Assembly: GCF_036924535.1 (NCBI RefSeq)
Contig: NZ_JAZHRT010000001.1
Location: forward strand, 7,130,001 to 7,194,000
Length of the DNA: 64,000 nucleotides
Direction of reading: 5' to 3'
Origin: Bradyrhizobium sp. AZCC 2262
GTDB lineage: Bacteria; Pseudomonadota; Alphaproteobacteria; Rhizobiales; Xanthobacteraceae
The notes beneath the pieces were generated by a model. The model was not told the origin of the DNA. It made no database searches and saw only the letters and a program-made list of their open reading frames with translations. Shown here in pieces: positions 33,052-43,410 of the stretch. A program made the translations under genes and the position numbers. Positions within the stretch are counted from its first letter, which is position 1. Each line of letters starts with the position of its first letter.

Positions 33052-33359
33052 GACGACCTCTTTCAATCGGAGACGTCAGGGGTATCTGGTTGCGCTTAAA
33101 GAGCCGTGAATCGACGGAGTCGACCGGCACGGCGCGAGGCATAACGGACGGCCTCCGCAGCTCCGCTTGCATTTGATCGAACGCCTTAATTCAGTGTTTA
33201 CTGTGCTCAAGAACTGCAAGTTCCAAGCATTTTTGCGTGGTCGAATTAACTGCGTCGAAATTGTCGCACCCTAGGGTCACGGCATGGTCACGGTGCTGAG
33301 AACGCCGGCGAGACCAAACTTAAGTTCGACCAGCCACGTGTACACAGGAGTTATCATCT
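33052..33359. other. Divergent intergenic region between the hydroxylase operon and flp
   Basis: No gene is supported. It should carry the promoters for both directions. A low-GC part lies at ~33180-33260. The flp ribosome site (AGGAG, 33356 upstream of the ATG by nine bases) is clear; no promoter match stood out. Confidence 0.4.
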
Positions 33360-33524
33360 ATGAAGAATCTCGTTTCGCGTTTCGTGAAGGATGAGTCCGG
33401 CGCCACCGCCATCGAATACGGCCTGATTGCCGCCGGCATCGCGATCGCGATCATCACCGCCGTCAACGGTCTCGGCACCAAGCTGTCGACCAACTTCAAC
33501 ACGATCTCGAACTCGCTCAAGTAA
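33360..33524 (+). CDS. flp: Flp-type type IVb pilin
   Basis: A 54-residue prepilin, the main subunit of the Tad pilus. MKNLVSRFVKDESG is the leader; the prepilin peptidase cuts after Gly14 before ATAIEYGLIAAGIAIAI, in which Glu and Tyr at +5/+6 are the Flp signature. The remaining hydrophobic helix ends with a Ser/Asn-rich tail. AGGAG lies nine bases before the ATG, and a terminator/attenuator hairpin (33547-33576) follows, allowing much more pilin than downstream mRNA. It is too short for most length cut-offs and easily missed. Confidence 0.95.
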   Translation: MKNLVSRFVKDESGATAIEYGLIAAGIAIAIITAVNGLGTKLSTNFNTISNSLK

Positions 33525-33546
33525 GCGACGGTTGCGATCACGCGTC

Positions 33547-33576
33547 AAAGGCCCCGGCTTGCCGGGGCCTTTATCG
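33547..33576 (+). terminator. Terminator or attenuator after flp
   Basis: AAGGCCCCGGC / GCCGGGGCCTTT hairpin with a four-base loop and a short T run, 23 bases after the flp stop. Confidence 0.8.
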
Positions 33577-33726
33577 TTTTTGCAAAGCGCCCGCGCCGGA
33601 GCCAGCAAGCCGCCGTCGGATGTGGTTCGAACGTGCGATTTTCCGGCGTTTCCCGATTGTTCACTTCTCGTGGCTAGGCTCGGCCAAGGCCTGGACCCCG
33701 GGTCAACTGCAGCCTCGCGTGAACTC

Positions 33727-34251
33727 ATGATCCTCGATACCGCCCGCCTTCTGCTGTTTCCGGCCCTGATGGCGTTCGCAGCCGCGAGCGACCTGTTCAC
33801 GATGACGATTTCGAACCGGGTGTCGCTGGCACTGATCGCCGGCTTTGTGGCGCTCGCGGTGCTGGGCGGCATGGGCCTGCACGACATCCTGCTGCATTTC
33901 GGCGCCGGCGCGGCCGTTCTGGTGGTGGCCTTCGCCTGCTTCGCGATGGGATGGGTCGGCGGCGGCGACGCCAAGGTCGCGGCCAGCGTGGCGCTCTGGT
34001 TCGGTTTCGACCACCTGCTCGATTATCTGCTCTATGCCTCGCTGCTCGGCGGCGCGCTGACGATCCTGCTGATTCAGTTCCGGCAATGGCCGCTGCCTTC
34101 CCTTCTTGCAGGACAAGCCTGGCTGAACCGGCTGCACGACAAACAGAGCGGGATTCCCTACGGCATCGCACTCGCCACGGGCGCGCTGATCGTCTATCCG
34201 CAGACCGAATGGATCAAGGTGATCGACCTCGCTCACCTCGCGATGCGCTGA
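33727..34251 (+). CDS. cpaA: CpaA/TadV prepilin peptidase
   Basis: A 174-residue, six-helix aspartic prepilin peptidase (A24). The first catalytic Asp is in AAASDLFTMTISNR (residue ~19) and the second in the conserved GxGD motif, here MGWVGGGDAKVAA (~79). It processes Flp and the TadE/TadF pseudopilins. Chosen ATG 33727 lies at the natural start of the first helix; the frame is open further upstream without support. Confidence 0.93.
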   Translation: MILDTARLLLFPALMAFAAASDLFTMTISNRVSLALIAGFVALAVLGGMGLHDILLHFGAGAAVLVVAFACFAMGWVGGGDAKVAASVALWFGFDHLLDYLLYASLLGGALTILLIQFRQWPLPSLLAGQAWLNRLHDKQSGIPYGIALATGALIVYPQTEWIKVIDLAHLAMR

Positions 34252-34378
34252 TCCAGCGTCGCTAACATTCCGTTAAGGCAATTTACACACGCCTCATTAA
34301 CCATGCTTTGACGAATAGCTGGTCAACTCCCATCACGGCGGCGGAAGCGTCGCAGCGTAATGTGGAAAGTGAAGCGTA

Positions 34379-35173
34379 ATGAATACCGCACGCATTATGG
34401 TCCTGGCGGTCGCCATCGGCGCCGGCGGCATTGCCGCGTATCTCGCCAGCGGGTCCGACGACAAGCCTGCGCCGGCCCAGCCGGTCGCGCAGATGCAGAC
34501 CGTCGATATTCTCGTCGCCAAATCGGATATCGGCCTCGGCCAGTCGGTCAAGCCGACCGATCTGCAATGGCAGACCTGGCCGGCCGCGACCGCCAGCAGC
34601 AGCTTCATCAGCCGTGCGAGCAAGGCCGACGCCATCAAGGAGATCACCGGCTCGATCGCCCGCTCGCCGTTCATCGCGGGTGAACCGATTCGCGAGCAGA
34701 AGCTGGTGAAGGCCGACGGCTCCGGCTTCATGGCGGCGATCCTGCCCGCAGGCTACCGGGCCATTTCCACCGAAATTTCCCCGGAAACCGGCGCCGGCGG
34801 CTTCATCCTGCCGAACGACCGCGTCGACGTGCTTCTCACCAAACGCGACAAGAATCCGGACAAGACCGGCCCGGACGTCCCCAATTCGGAGGTCATCCTC
34901 AGCAACATTCGTGTTCTGGCGATCGACCAGGCGCCGAAGGAAAAAGAAGGCGCCAGCGCGCTGGTCGGCAAGACGGTCACCCTCGAACTGAAGCCCGAGC
35001 AGGCCGAAATACTGGCGCGATCGCGCCAGAGCGGTTCGCTGACGCTGGCGCTGCGCAGCATTGCCGACATCAACGCGGTCGAAAAGCCGGACGATCAACA
35101 ACTCAACAGGCGCGGCGAAAACCTCAACGTCATTCGTTACGGCATTGCCAGCCAGCAGACGGTACAGAAGTGA
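34379..35173 (+). CDS. cpaB: CpaB/RcpC pilus assembly protein
   Basis: A 264-residue periplasmic protein anchored by one N-terminal helix (ARIMVLAVAIGAGGIAAYLA). The SAF domain begins at VDILVAKSDIGLGQSVKPTD and includes GEPIREQKLVKADGSGFMAA; the RcpC domain has GGFILPNDRVDVLLTKRDKN and LARSRQSGSLTLALRS. It stabilises the secretin ring in Tad systems. Its stop overlaps the possible GTG start of cpaC. Confidence 0.93.
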   Translation: MNTARIMVLAVAIGAGGIAAYLASGSDDKPAPAQPVAQMQTVDILVAKSDIGLGQSVKPTDLQWQTWPAATASSSFISRASKADAIKEITGSIARSPFIAGEPIREQKLVKADGSGFMAAILPAGYRAISTEISPETGAGGFILPNDRVDVLLTKRDKNPDKTGPDVPNSEVILSNIRVLAIDQAPKEKEGASALVGKTVTLELKPEQAEILARSRQSGSLTLALRSIADINAVEKPDDQQLNRRGENLNVIRYGIASQQTVQK

Positions 35174-35190
35174 CCGAAAGGACGCACGAT

Positions 35191-36666
35191 ATGAAGTGCA
35201 GGGAAATTCAGCCGATGATGCGAACGTTCATCGTCCGCGCCCTGTCGTTTTCGGCCGTAGCCGCTCTCACGCTCAATCCGGCGCTGACGCCGGTGGTGGC
35301 GAGCGACTATCGCGTCGCAGCTCCGGTCGCCACCGACGGGCAGATGAACGCGCGGTTCGTCTCGCTCGGGATCGGCAAATCGTTCGTGATCGACCTGCCG
35401 CGGGAGGTCAAGGACGTGTTGGTCGCCGATCCGAAGGTCGCCAACGCCGTCATCCGCTCGACCCAGCGCGCCTATATCATCGGCGCCGCGGTCGGCCAGA
35501 CCAATATCGTCTTCTTCGATTCAGCGGGCGCCCAGATCGCGGCCTACGACATCGCGGTCAAGCGCGACCTCAACGGCGTGCGCGCCGCGCTGAAGCAGTC
35601 GCTGCCGAATTCGGACATCCTGATCGAGGGCGTCGGTGACGGCGTGGTTTTGACCGGCACCGCGGCGAGCCCGATCGAGGCGCAGCAGGCCGCCGATATC
35701 GCCGCCCGCCTCGTGGGCGGCCAGGAAAAGGTCGTCAATTCGATCGCCGTCCGCGGCCGCGACCAGGTGATGCTGAAGGTTACGGTCGCCGAAGTTGCCC
35801 GCAGCATCATCAAGCAGCTGGGTATCGATCTCACGGCCAACATGAACTACGGCACCGCGGTCGTGAGATTCGACAACTCCAATCCGTTTACCGCTCTCGG
35901 CCGTCCCCTGGTTGCGACCAACGGGGTGCAGACAGCATTCGGTGCCGCTCCGTCGGTGACGGCTACGCTCCGCGCGATGGAGAGCGCCGGCGTTATCCGC
36001 ACGCTGGCTGAGCCCAATCTGACCGCGATCTCGGGCGAAGCCGCGACCTTCATTGCCGGCGGCGAATTTCCCGTTCCCGCAGGCTATTCCTGCGATCCGG
36101 TCACGCGCGTCTGCACCACCCAGATATCATTCAAGAAATTCGGCATTTCGCTCAACTTCACGCCGGTGGTGATGACCGAAGGACGGATCAGCCTTCGCGT
36201 CATGACGGAAGTGTCGGAGCTGTCGAACGACAACTCGATCACGCTGACGCAGGCTTTCAGCAACAATTCGGCGAACTCGCTGACCATTCCCTCGATCAAG
36301 ACCCGCCGCGCGGAAACCACCCTGGAGATCCCCTCCGGCGGCTCCATGGCGATGGCGGGCCTGATTGCGGAGCAGACCAAGCAGGCCGTCAACGGCCTCC
36401 CCGGTCTGTCGCAATTGCCGGTTCTCGGCACGCTGTTCCGCAGCCGCGACTACGTCAACAACCAGACCGAACTGATGGTTCTGGTCACGCCCTATGTGGT
36501 GCGCGCGGTGGCGCAGAAGGATTTGTCGCGGCCCGACGACGGCTTTGCCGCCGCCTCGGACCCGCAGGCCGACCTGCTCGGCAACATCAATCGCATCTAC
36601 GGCGTTCCGGGCCGTGTCGAAAAGGCTCGGAATTATCGCGGCACCTACGGCTTTATTACGGACTGA
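35191..36666 (+). CDS. cpaC: CpaC/RcpA outer-membrane secretin of the Tad pilus
   Basis: About 491 residues. After a signal peptide (FSAVAALTLNPALTPVVAS) comes the pilus-assembly N domain (SLGIGKSFVIDLPREVKDVL), a BON-like region (LKQSLPNSDILIEGVGDGVV) and the secretin domain with TFIAGGEFPVP, RRAETTLEIPSGGSMAMAGL and the terminal LGTLFRSRDYVNNQTELMVL. It forms the outer-membrane channel. ATG 35191 has AAGGA eight bases upstream; a GTG at 35170 overlapping cpaB by four bases would add seven residues. Confidence 0.95.
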   Translation: MKCREIQPMMRTFIVRALSFSAVAALTLNPALTPVVASDYRVAAPVATDGQMNARFVSLGIGKSFVIDLPREVKDVLVADPKVANAVIRSTQRAYIIGAAVGQTNIVFFDSAGAQIAAYDIAVKRDLNGVRAALKQSLPNSDILIEGVGDGVVLTGTAASPIEAQQAADIAARLVGGQEKVVNSIAVRGRDQVMLKVTVAEVARSIIKQLGIDLTANMNYGTAVVRFDNSNPFTALGRPLVATNGVQTAFGAAPSVTATLRAMESAGVIRTLAEPNLTAISGEAATFIAGGEFPVPAGYSCDPVTRVCTTQISFKKFGISLNFTPVVMTEGRISLRVMTEVSELSNDNSITLTQAFSNNSANSLTIPSIKTRRAETTLEIPSGGSMAMAGLIAEQTKQAVNGLPGLSQLPVLGTLFRSRDYVNNQTELMVLVTPYVVRAVAQKDLSRPDDGFAAASDPQADLLGNINRIYGVPGRVEKARNYRGTYGFITD

Positions 36667-36675
36667 GGCGGGACG

Positions 36676-37428
36676 ATGACACCGAGAATGAAATCAAACA
36701 AGCCCGCCGATCCCCGGCGCGCGCTCTGCCTGGCGGGAGCGCTGATCGGTCTTTCCGTGGCGCTTAGTGCCTGCAACCACACCACCGACGTGGCGACGAC
36801 GGCGGGCGTGCCCGACGATTATCGCCTGCGCCACCCGATCGCGGTCCAGGAAGCCGACCGCTCGATCGTCGTCTTCGTCGGCCGCGGACGCGGCGGCCTT
36901 TCCGCCTCCCAGCGCGCCGACGTGATGTATCTGGGCCAGACCTGGATGCGGGAAGGCACTGGCATCATCAGCATCGACGTGCCCGTCAATACGCCGAACG
37001 CGCGGGCGGCCGAAGATTCATTGCGCGAGATCAAGGCGACACTTGCCGCCGCCGGCGTGCCGCCGCGCGCAACCAATGTCCGCCAATACCGCCCCGAAGA
37101 TCCCAGGCACATGGCTGCGATCCGCCTCAACTATCCGAAGATTTCGGCGGTGGCCGGTCCATGCGGGCTGTGGCCGGAGGACATCGGACCGTCGATCCAC
37201 AACAAGGGCTATTTCGACAACAAGCCTTATTACAATTTCGGCTGCTCCTATCAGCGCAATATGGCAGCGATGGTCGACAACCCGTCGGATCTCGTGCAGC
37301 CGCGTCCCGAAACCCCGGCCTGGGCACCGCGCCGTGCCGTGGCGTTCGAGAAATACCGCAAGGGCACCACCACCGCGACAACCTATCCCGAGGCCGACAA
37401 GGCCAAACTCAGCGATACCGGCAAATGA
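36676..37428 (+). CDS. cpaD: CpaD pilus assembly lipoprotein
   Basis: A 250-residue lipoprotein: basic start, hydrophobic stretch, then the lipobox VALSAC with Cys ~34. The family segments are DDYRLRHPIAVQEADRSIVV, QYRPEDPRHMAAIRLNYPKI and FGCSYQRNMAAMVDNPSDLV. It is found only in alphaproteobacterial-type Tad loci, and is thought to assist the CpaC secretin at the outer membrane. The stop overlaps the cpaE start by four bases. Confidence 0.95.
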   Translation: MTPRMKSNKPADPRRALCLAGALIGLSVALSACNHTTDVATTAGVPDDYRLRHPIAVQEADRSIVVFVGRGRGGLSASQRADVMYLGQTWMREGTGIISIDVPVNTPNARAAEDSLREIKATLAAAGVPPRATNVRQYRPEDPRHMAAIRLNYPKISAVAGPCGLWPEDIGPSIHNKGYFDNKPYYNFGCSYQRNMAAMVDNPSDLVQPRPETPAWAPRRAVAFEKYRKGTTTATTYPEADKAKLSDTGK

Positions 37429-38696
37429 TCACCTACTCGCGTCAGAACACAGACCAGCCGCCGGAAATCGCGGCGCCGTCGACCGAGGATCACATCGCGC
37501 CGGCGCCGCGGGTGTCGGTGCAGGCTTTCTGCGAGACGGTGGAAACCGCGGCCGCCGTGCAGTCGGCGGGCGAAGACCGCCGCCTCGGCAAGGCTCACCT
37601 CAAGATCCAGATGGGCGGCATGGCCGCTGCCGTCGAGGCCTACCGCTCGGCCCCGACCCCGAACGTCATCATCCTGGAGACCGAAGGCCGCAACGACATT
37701 CTCCTCGGCCTCGACCAGCTCGCCACCGTCTGCGACGCCGGAACCCGCGTGATCGTGATCGGGCGCATCAACGACGTCATGCTCTATCGCGAGCTGGTGC
37801 GCCGTGGCGTCAGCGACTACGTCATCGCCCCGGTCAGCGCCATCGACGTCGTGCGCTCGGTCTGCAACCTGTTCTCGGCGCCGGAAGCCAAGGCCGTCGG
37901 CCGCATCATTGCCATCGTCGGCGCTAAGGGCGGCGTCGGTGCGTCCACCGTCGCCCATAACGTCGCCTGGGCGATCGCGCGCGATCTGGCGCTGGATTCA
38001 GTGGTCGCCGATCTCGACCTCGCTTTCGGCACCGCCGGCCTCGACTACAACCAGGACCCGCCGCAGGGCATCGCGGATGCGGTGTTCTCACCCGACCGGG
38101 TCGATACCGCCTTCCTCGACCGCCTGCTGTCGAAATGCACCGACCACCTCAGCCTGCTGGCGGCGCCGGCAACGCTTGACCGGGTCTATGATTTCGGCGC
38201 GGAGGCGTTCGATTCGATCTTCGATACGCTGCGCACCACGATGCCCTGCATCGTGCTCGACGTTCCCCACCAATGGTCGGGATGGACCAAGCGCGCCTTG
38301 ATCGCGGCCGACGACATCCTGATCGTCGCGGCGCCCGATCTCGCCAATCTGCGCAACACCAAGAACATCTTCGACCTCCTGAAGACATCGCGGCCGAACG
38401 ATCGCGCCCCGCTCTATTGCCTCAATCAGGTCGGCATCCCGAAGCGTCCGGAGATCCCCGCCGCCGAGTTCGCCAAGGCGATCGAAAACCACCCGATCGC
38501 CACGATTCCGTTCGAGCCGCAAATCTTCGGTTCGGCCGCCAATAACGGCCAGATGATCGCGGAAATCTCCGCCACGCATCGCACCACCGAGATGTTCCTG
38601 CAGATCGCGCAGCGGCTCACCGGCCGCGGCGAGACCAAGAAGCCTAAGAGTTCGTTGTTGTCGCCCTTGATCGAGAAGTTGCGGGCCAAGAAGTAG
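37425..38696 (+). CDS. cpaE: CpaE/TadZ pilus localisation ATPase
   Basis: A 423-residue ParA/MinD-like protein. Residues ~50-155 form a receiver-like domain lacking a clear phosphorylation site (VIILETEGRNDILLGLDQLA...VIVIGRINDVMLYRELVRRG). The ATPase domain starts IIAIVGAKGGVGASTVAHNV with a deviant Walker A, followed by VVADLDLAFGTAGLDY and CIVLDVPHQWSGWTK. The family places the Tad machine at the cell pole. Starts within the cpaD stop (ATGA). Confidence 0.95.
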   Translation: MITYSRQNTDQPPEIAAPSTEDHIAPAPRVSVQAFCETVETAAAVQSAGEDRRLGKAHLKIQMGGMAAAVEAYRSAPTPNVIILETEGRNDILLGLDQLATVCDAGTRVIVIGRINDVMLYRELVRRGVSDYVIAPVSAIDVVRSVCNLFSAPEAKAVGRIIAIVGAKGGVGASTVAHNVAWAIARDLALDSVVADLDLAFGTAGLDYNQDPPQGIADAVFSPDRVDTAFLDRLLSKCTDHLSLLAAPATLDRVYDFGAEAFDSIFDTLRTTMPCIVLDVPHQWSGWTKRALIAADDILIVAAPDLANLRNTKNIFDLLKTSRPNDRAPLYCLNQVGIPKRPEIPAAEFAKAIENHPIATIPFEPQIFGSAANNGQMIAEISATHRTTEMFLQIAQRLTGRGETKKPKSSLLSPLIEKLRAKK

Positions 38697-38718
38697 GTCG
38701 CCTGCATGGAGTGCCATC

Positions 38719-40182
<1,464 letters not shown>

Positions 40183-40189
40183 GGAGTCA

Positions 40190-41167
40190 ATGAGCATACA
40201 GACGCTCGCACTGGCGTTTCTCGCCGCTACCGCCATTGGCGGCCTGGCCTGGGTATTCATCTATCCAATGTTGTCGGGCGAGAGAAAGGCCGAATCCCGC
40301 CGCGCCTCGATCGCGCGTTCCGACGCTCCGGCGCGTCAGGCCGAGAAAACCCAGCGCTCGCGCCGCGAGCAGGTCGAGGGATCGCTGAAGGAACTCGACG
40401 CCCGGCGCAAGAAGGAGAAGTCCGTCCCGCTCACCACCCGCCTTGCGCAGGCCGGTCTGGGATCCTGGACGCCCCAGAAGTTCTGGATCGTGTCAGGCAT
40501 TTCCGGCGCGGTCGGATTCGCGCTCGCCTTTGTGATCGGCGGCAGCCTGCTGGGCGCCGCCGTGATGGCTTTCGGCACCGGCCTCGGCCTGCCGCGCTGG
40601 GCCCTGGGCTTTCTCAAGAAGCGCCGCGAGAAGGCGTTCCTGAAGGCGCTGCCCGACGCCGTCGACGTCATCGTGCGAGGCATCAAGGCCGGTCTGCCGC
40701 TGTTCGAATCGATCAAGGTGGTGGCGGCCGATTCACCCGAGCCGCTCAAGAGCGAATTCAACGCCATCATCGAAACCCAGACCATCGGCATGCCGCTCGG
40801 CGAGGCCTGCGCGCGGCTGTATGAGCGGATGCCGTTACCAGAGGCGAACTTCTTCGGCATCGTGGTCGCGATCCAGCAGAAGTCGGGCGGCAACCTGTCG
40901 GAAGCGCTCGGCAACCTCTCCAAGGTGCTGCGCGACCGCAAGAAGATGGGAGAGAAGATCAAGGCGATGTCGACGGAAGCCAAGGCCTCCGCGGGCATCA
41001 TCGGCTCGCTGCCGCCGATCGTGATGCTGCTGGTCTGGATGTCGACGCCCGACTACATCGCGCTGCTTTGGACCCATCAAATCGGTCAGTTCATGCTGGT
41101 GTGCTGCGTCGGCTGGATGACGATTGGCGTCCTGGTGATGAAAAAAATGATCAATTTCGACTTCTGA
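40190..41167 (+). CDS. tadB: TadB inner-membrane platform protein
   Basis: 325 residues with one N-terminal helix, a charged cytoplasmic stretch (~25-90), two helices, the T2SS-F domain ([52 protein letters not shown]) and two C-terminal helices. GspF-type platform that couples CpaF to the pilus. GAGGAG lies before the ATG, seven bases after cpaF. Confidence 0.94.
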   Translation: MSIQTLALAFLAATAIGGLAWVFIYPMLSGERKAESRRASIARSDAPARQAEKTQRSRREQVEGSLKELDARRKKEKSVPLTTRLAQAGLGSWTPQKFWIVSGISGAVGFALAFVIGGSLLGAAVMAFGTGLGLPRWALGFLKKRREKAFLKALPDAVDVIVRGIKAGLPLFESIKVVAADSPEPLKSEFNAIIETQTIGMPLGEACARLYERMPLPEANFFGIVVAIQQKSGGNLSEALGNLSKVLRDRKKMGEKIKAMSTEAKASAGIIGSLPPIVMLLVWMSTPDYIALLWTHQIGQFMLVCCVGWMTIGVLVMKKMINFDF

Positions 41168-41177
41168 CGGTGCAGCC

Positions 41178-42152
41178 ATGATTGATTTTCTGATCACCAA
41201 GATGCACGACGCGCGGTTCATGACGATGCTGCTTGCCGCCATCGCGGCAAGCGCGACCGCCTATACGCTGATCATGCCACTGCTTGCCGGCGAAGGCCTC
41301 TCCAAGCGCATGAAGGCCGTTGCCAGCGAGCGCGAGCGGCTCCGGCAGCGCGAGCGCGACCGCCTCTCCAAATCGGAAAAGGTCTCGCTGCGGCAAACCC
41401 CGAAGCAGCTCGTTTCCAAGGTGGTGGAAGATTTCAACCTGACCAAATGGCTGGCGCAGGAAGCCGCGCGCGACAAGCTGATCATGGCCGGCTATCGCGG
41501 CCACGCGCCCTACGTCACGTTCCTGTTTGCCCGCGCGGTGACACCGATCGTGCTGTTTATCGGCGCTGTCCTCTACGTGTTCGTGATCACGCATATGGAC
41601 AAATCGCTGACGGTCAAGCTCGGCATCTGCGTCGCCGCTGCCTATCTCGGGCTGCAGGCCCCGATGCTGTTCCTGAAGAACGCCATCAGCAAGCGCCAGC
41701 TCTCGATCAAGCGCGCCTTTCCCGACGCACTCGACCTGCTGCTGATCTGCATCGAGTCCGGCATGTCGGTCGAAGTCGCCTTCCGCAAGGTCGCCACCGA
41801 AATTGCATCGCAGTCGATCGGGCTGTCGGAGGAATTCTCGCTGACCACGGCCGAATTGTCCTACCTGCAGGACCGCAAGGTGGCTTACGAGAACCTCGCC
41901 AAGCGCACCGGCCTCGAGGGCGTGAAATCGGTCTGCCTGGCGCTGATGCAGTCGGAACGCTACGGCACCCCGCTCGGCCAGAGCCTGCGCGTGATGGCGC
42001 AGGAAAACCGCGACATGCGGATGAACGAGGCCGAGAAGAAGGCGGCCGCGCTGCCGCCGAAGCTCACCGTGCCGATGATCCTGTTCTTCCTGCCGTGCCT
42101 GTTCATCGTCATTCTCGGACCGACCTACATCAAGCTCCAGATGATGCAGTAA
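41178..42152 (+). CDS. tadC: TadC inner-membrane platform protein
   Basis: A second GspF-type platform protein, 324 residues: N-terminal helix (FMTMLLAAIAASATAYTLIM), charged linker, two central helices, then SIKRAFPDALDLLLICIESG and MSVEVAFRKVATEIASQSIG of the T2SS-F domain, and a last helix (VPMILFFLPCLFIVILGPTY). Expected to pair with TadB. Followed by a terminator that ends the flp-tad plus-strand run. Confidence 0.94.
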   Translation: MIDFLITKMHDARFMTMLLAAIAASATAYTLIMPLLAGEGLSKRMKAVASERERLRQRERDRLSKSEKVSLRQTPKQLVSKVVEDFNLTKWLAQEAARDKLIMAGYRGHAPYVTFLFARAVTPIVLFIGAVLYVFVITHMDKSLTVKLGICVAAAYLGLQAPMLFLKNAISKRQLSIKRAFPDALDLLLICIESGMSVEVAFRKVATEIASQSIGLSEEFSLTTAELSYLQDRKVAYENLAKRTGLEGVKSVCLALMQSERYGTPLGQSLRVMAQENRDMRMNEAEKKAAALPPKLTVPMILFFLPCLFIVILGPTYIKLQMMQ

Positions 42153-42154
42153 GG

Positions 42155-42180
42155 CGGCGCGGCAGACGCCGCGCCGTTTG
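42155..42180 (+). terminator. Terminator after tadC
   Basis: Nine-bp stem CGGCGCGGC / GCCGCGCCG with loop AGAC and a short TTT tail, two bases after the tadC stop. The T run is short, so efficiency is uncertain. Confidence 0.6.
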
Positions 42181-42352
42181 GCCGTTGCCGGCGAGCGGCT
42201 TGCTGCCTCACCAAAACTTCAGCGCGCCAGCACCGGCAGGCCCAGGCAAAATCCTGGTGTGGAAGTCCTGCACGGCGGGAAGCGAGGCGGGGCGGTACGA
42301 CGCGACGCCCGGCCTGATTTGCGAATAGCTCTGAAATACCTGGATCGCCCGC

Positions 42353-42405
42353 CGGAGCCTGTCATCGGGAGCGCATCCGCGCGATCCGTTAGCGGGGGAT
42401 GACGA
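42353..42405. repeat. Partial copy of the GTAGCCC-type dispersed repeat
   Basis: GGAGCCTGTCATCGGGAGCGC and the following CATCCGCGCGATCCGTTAGC match 5877-5915 with few differences. The left end with GTAGCCC is missing, so this is a truncated copy in the gap between tadC and tadD. Confidence 0.65.
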
Positions 42406-42432
42406 AGGCCGTGATGGTGACGGCTGTGATGC

Positions 42433-43275
42433 TCAGTCGGGTCGGTTGAGGGCTGCGACCGGGACGGTCGCCTTGTTGCCGGGAGGACGCGAATTGTCCT
42501 TGTCCTTGCGGCTCAGCATTTCACGCAGGTAGGCCACATTGGCAGTCGCCTCGTCGGCCGGCAGATCGCCTTTGGCGATGGTCTCGGCTTCCGCGAAGCG
42601 GCCCTGCAGGCCGACGACGAGCGCCAGGTTCTGCCGCACCCTCGCGTCGGCGCGGGGATTGGAATAGGCGCGGCGCAGCGTTTCCTCGGCCTGCGGCAAT
42701 TCCCGCGTCAGCATGTAGGAGAGACCGAGATTGGACAGCACCGAGGGTTCTTCCGGCATGATCTTCAGCGCGGACTCGTAGTAGCGGCGGGCCTCCTCGT
42801 GCTTGCCCATCTTGTCGAGCGTGGTGCCCTGCACCGAAAGAATGCGCCAGTCGGGATTGGCGGGCGAATGAGCGCGGCTGAGCACGTCGAAGGCCGCCTG
42901 GGAATTGCCGTTGTCGGCGAGCGCGCGGCCGTAAGCGGCAAGCAGCGCCTTGTTGCCGGAATGGGCGATGGTGGCCTGTTCGAGCACGGCGGCGGCCTGC
43001 GCCCGCTGGCCGGTGGCGCGGAGCGCCTGGCCGTAAGCCAATGCCGCCTCGGCATCCTTGGGATTGGCGCGATATCGCTCGCCGTAGACCTCGGCCGCGC
43101 GCTGCGGATCCTCGGCAACGGCTTGCGCCTTTGGGGACGATGAGGTCAGCGACCCCGTGATGTCGGACATGGTCTGGCAGCCGCCAAGGCCGGCGGCGAG
43201 AACCGCCGTCACGGCCGCGGAGGAGAGGAACCGGGCGAGAGCAAGAGACCCGGCATGGCTGGACTGTCGACGCAT
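42433..43275 (-). CDS. tadD: TadD-like tetratricopeptide lipoprotein
   Basis: A 280-residue lipoprotein with lipobox LGGC (Cys ~33). It carries about five TPR motifs (AEAALAYGQALRATGQRAQA; ALLAAYGRALADNGNSQAAF; HEEARRYYESALKIMPEEPS; VLSNLGLSYMLTRELPQAEE; VRQNLALVVGLQGRFAEAET). TadD pilotins help the CpaC secretin reach the outer membrane. It converges on tadC, so it is transcribed separately from the other pilus genes. Confidence 0.88.
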   Translation of the reverse strand: MRRQSSHAGSLALARFLSSAAVTAVLAAGLGGCQTMSDITGSLTSSSPKAQAVAEDPQRAAEVYGERYRANPKDAEAALAYGQALRATGQRAQAAAVLEQATIAHSGNKALLAAYGRALADNGNSQAAFDVLSRAHSPANPDWRILSVQGTTLDKMGKHEEARRYYESALKIMPEEPSVLSNLGLSYMLTRELPQAEETLRRAYSNPRADARVRQNLALVVGLQGRFAEAETIAKGDLPADEATANVAYLREMLSRKDKDNSRPPGNKATVPVAALNRPD

Positions 43276-43410
43276 GGCACTTCAACTCACGGAAATGGAT
43301 GACGAATGGAGCCGAATGCGCCAGCAATAGACTGTTAACCCTAACGGCCGGTTAATTGGCCGTGCTATGCCAGCCCCACCACCCCACCCGTCCCCTTCCG
43401 TGAGACCCGC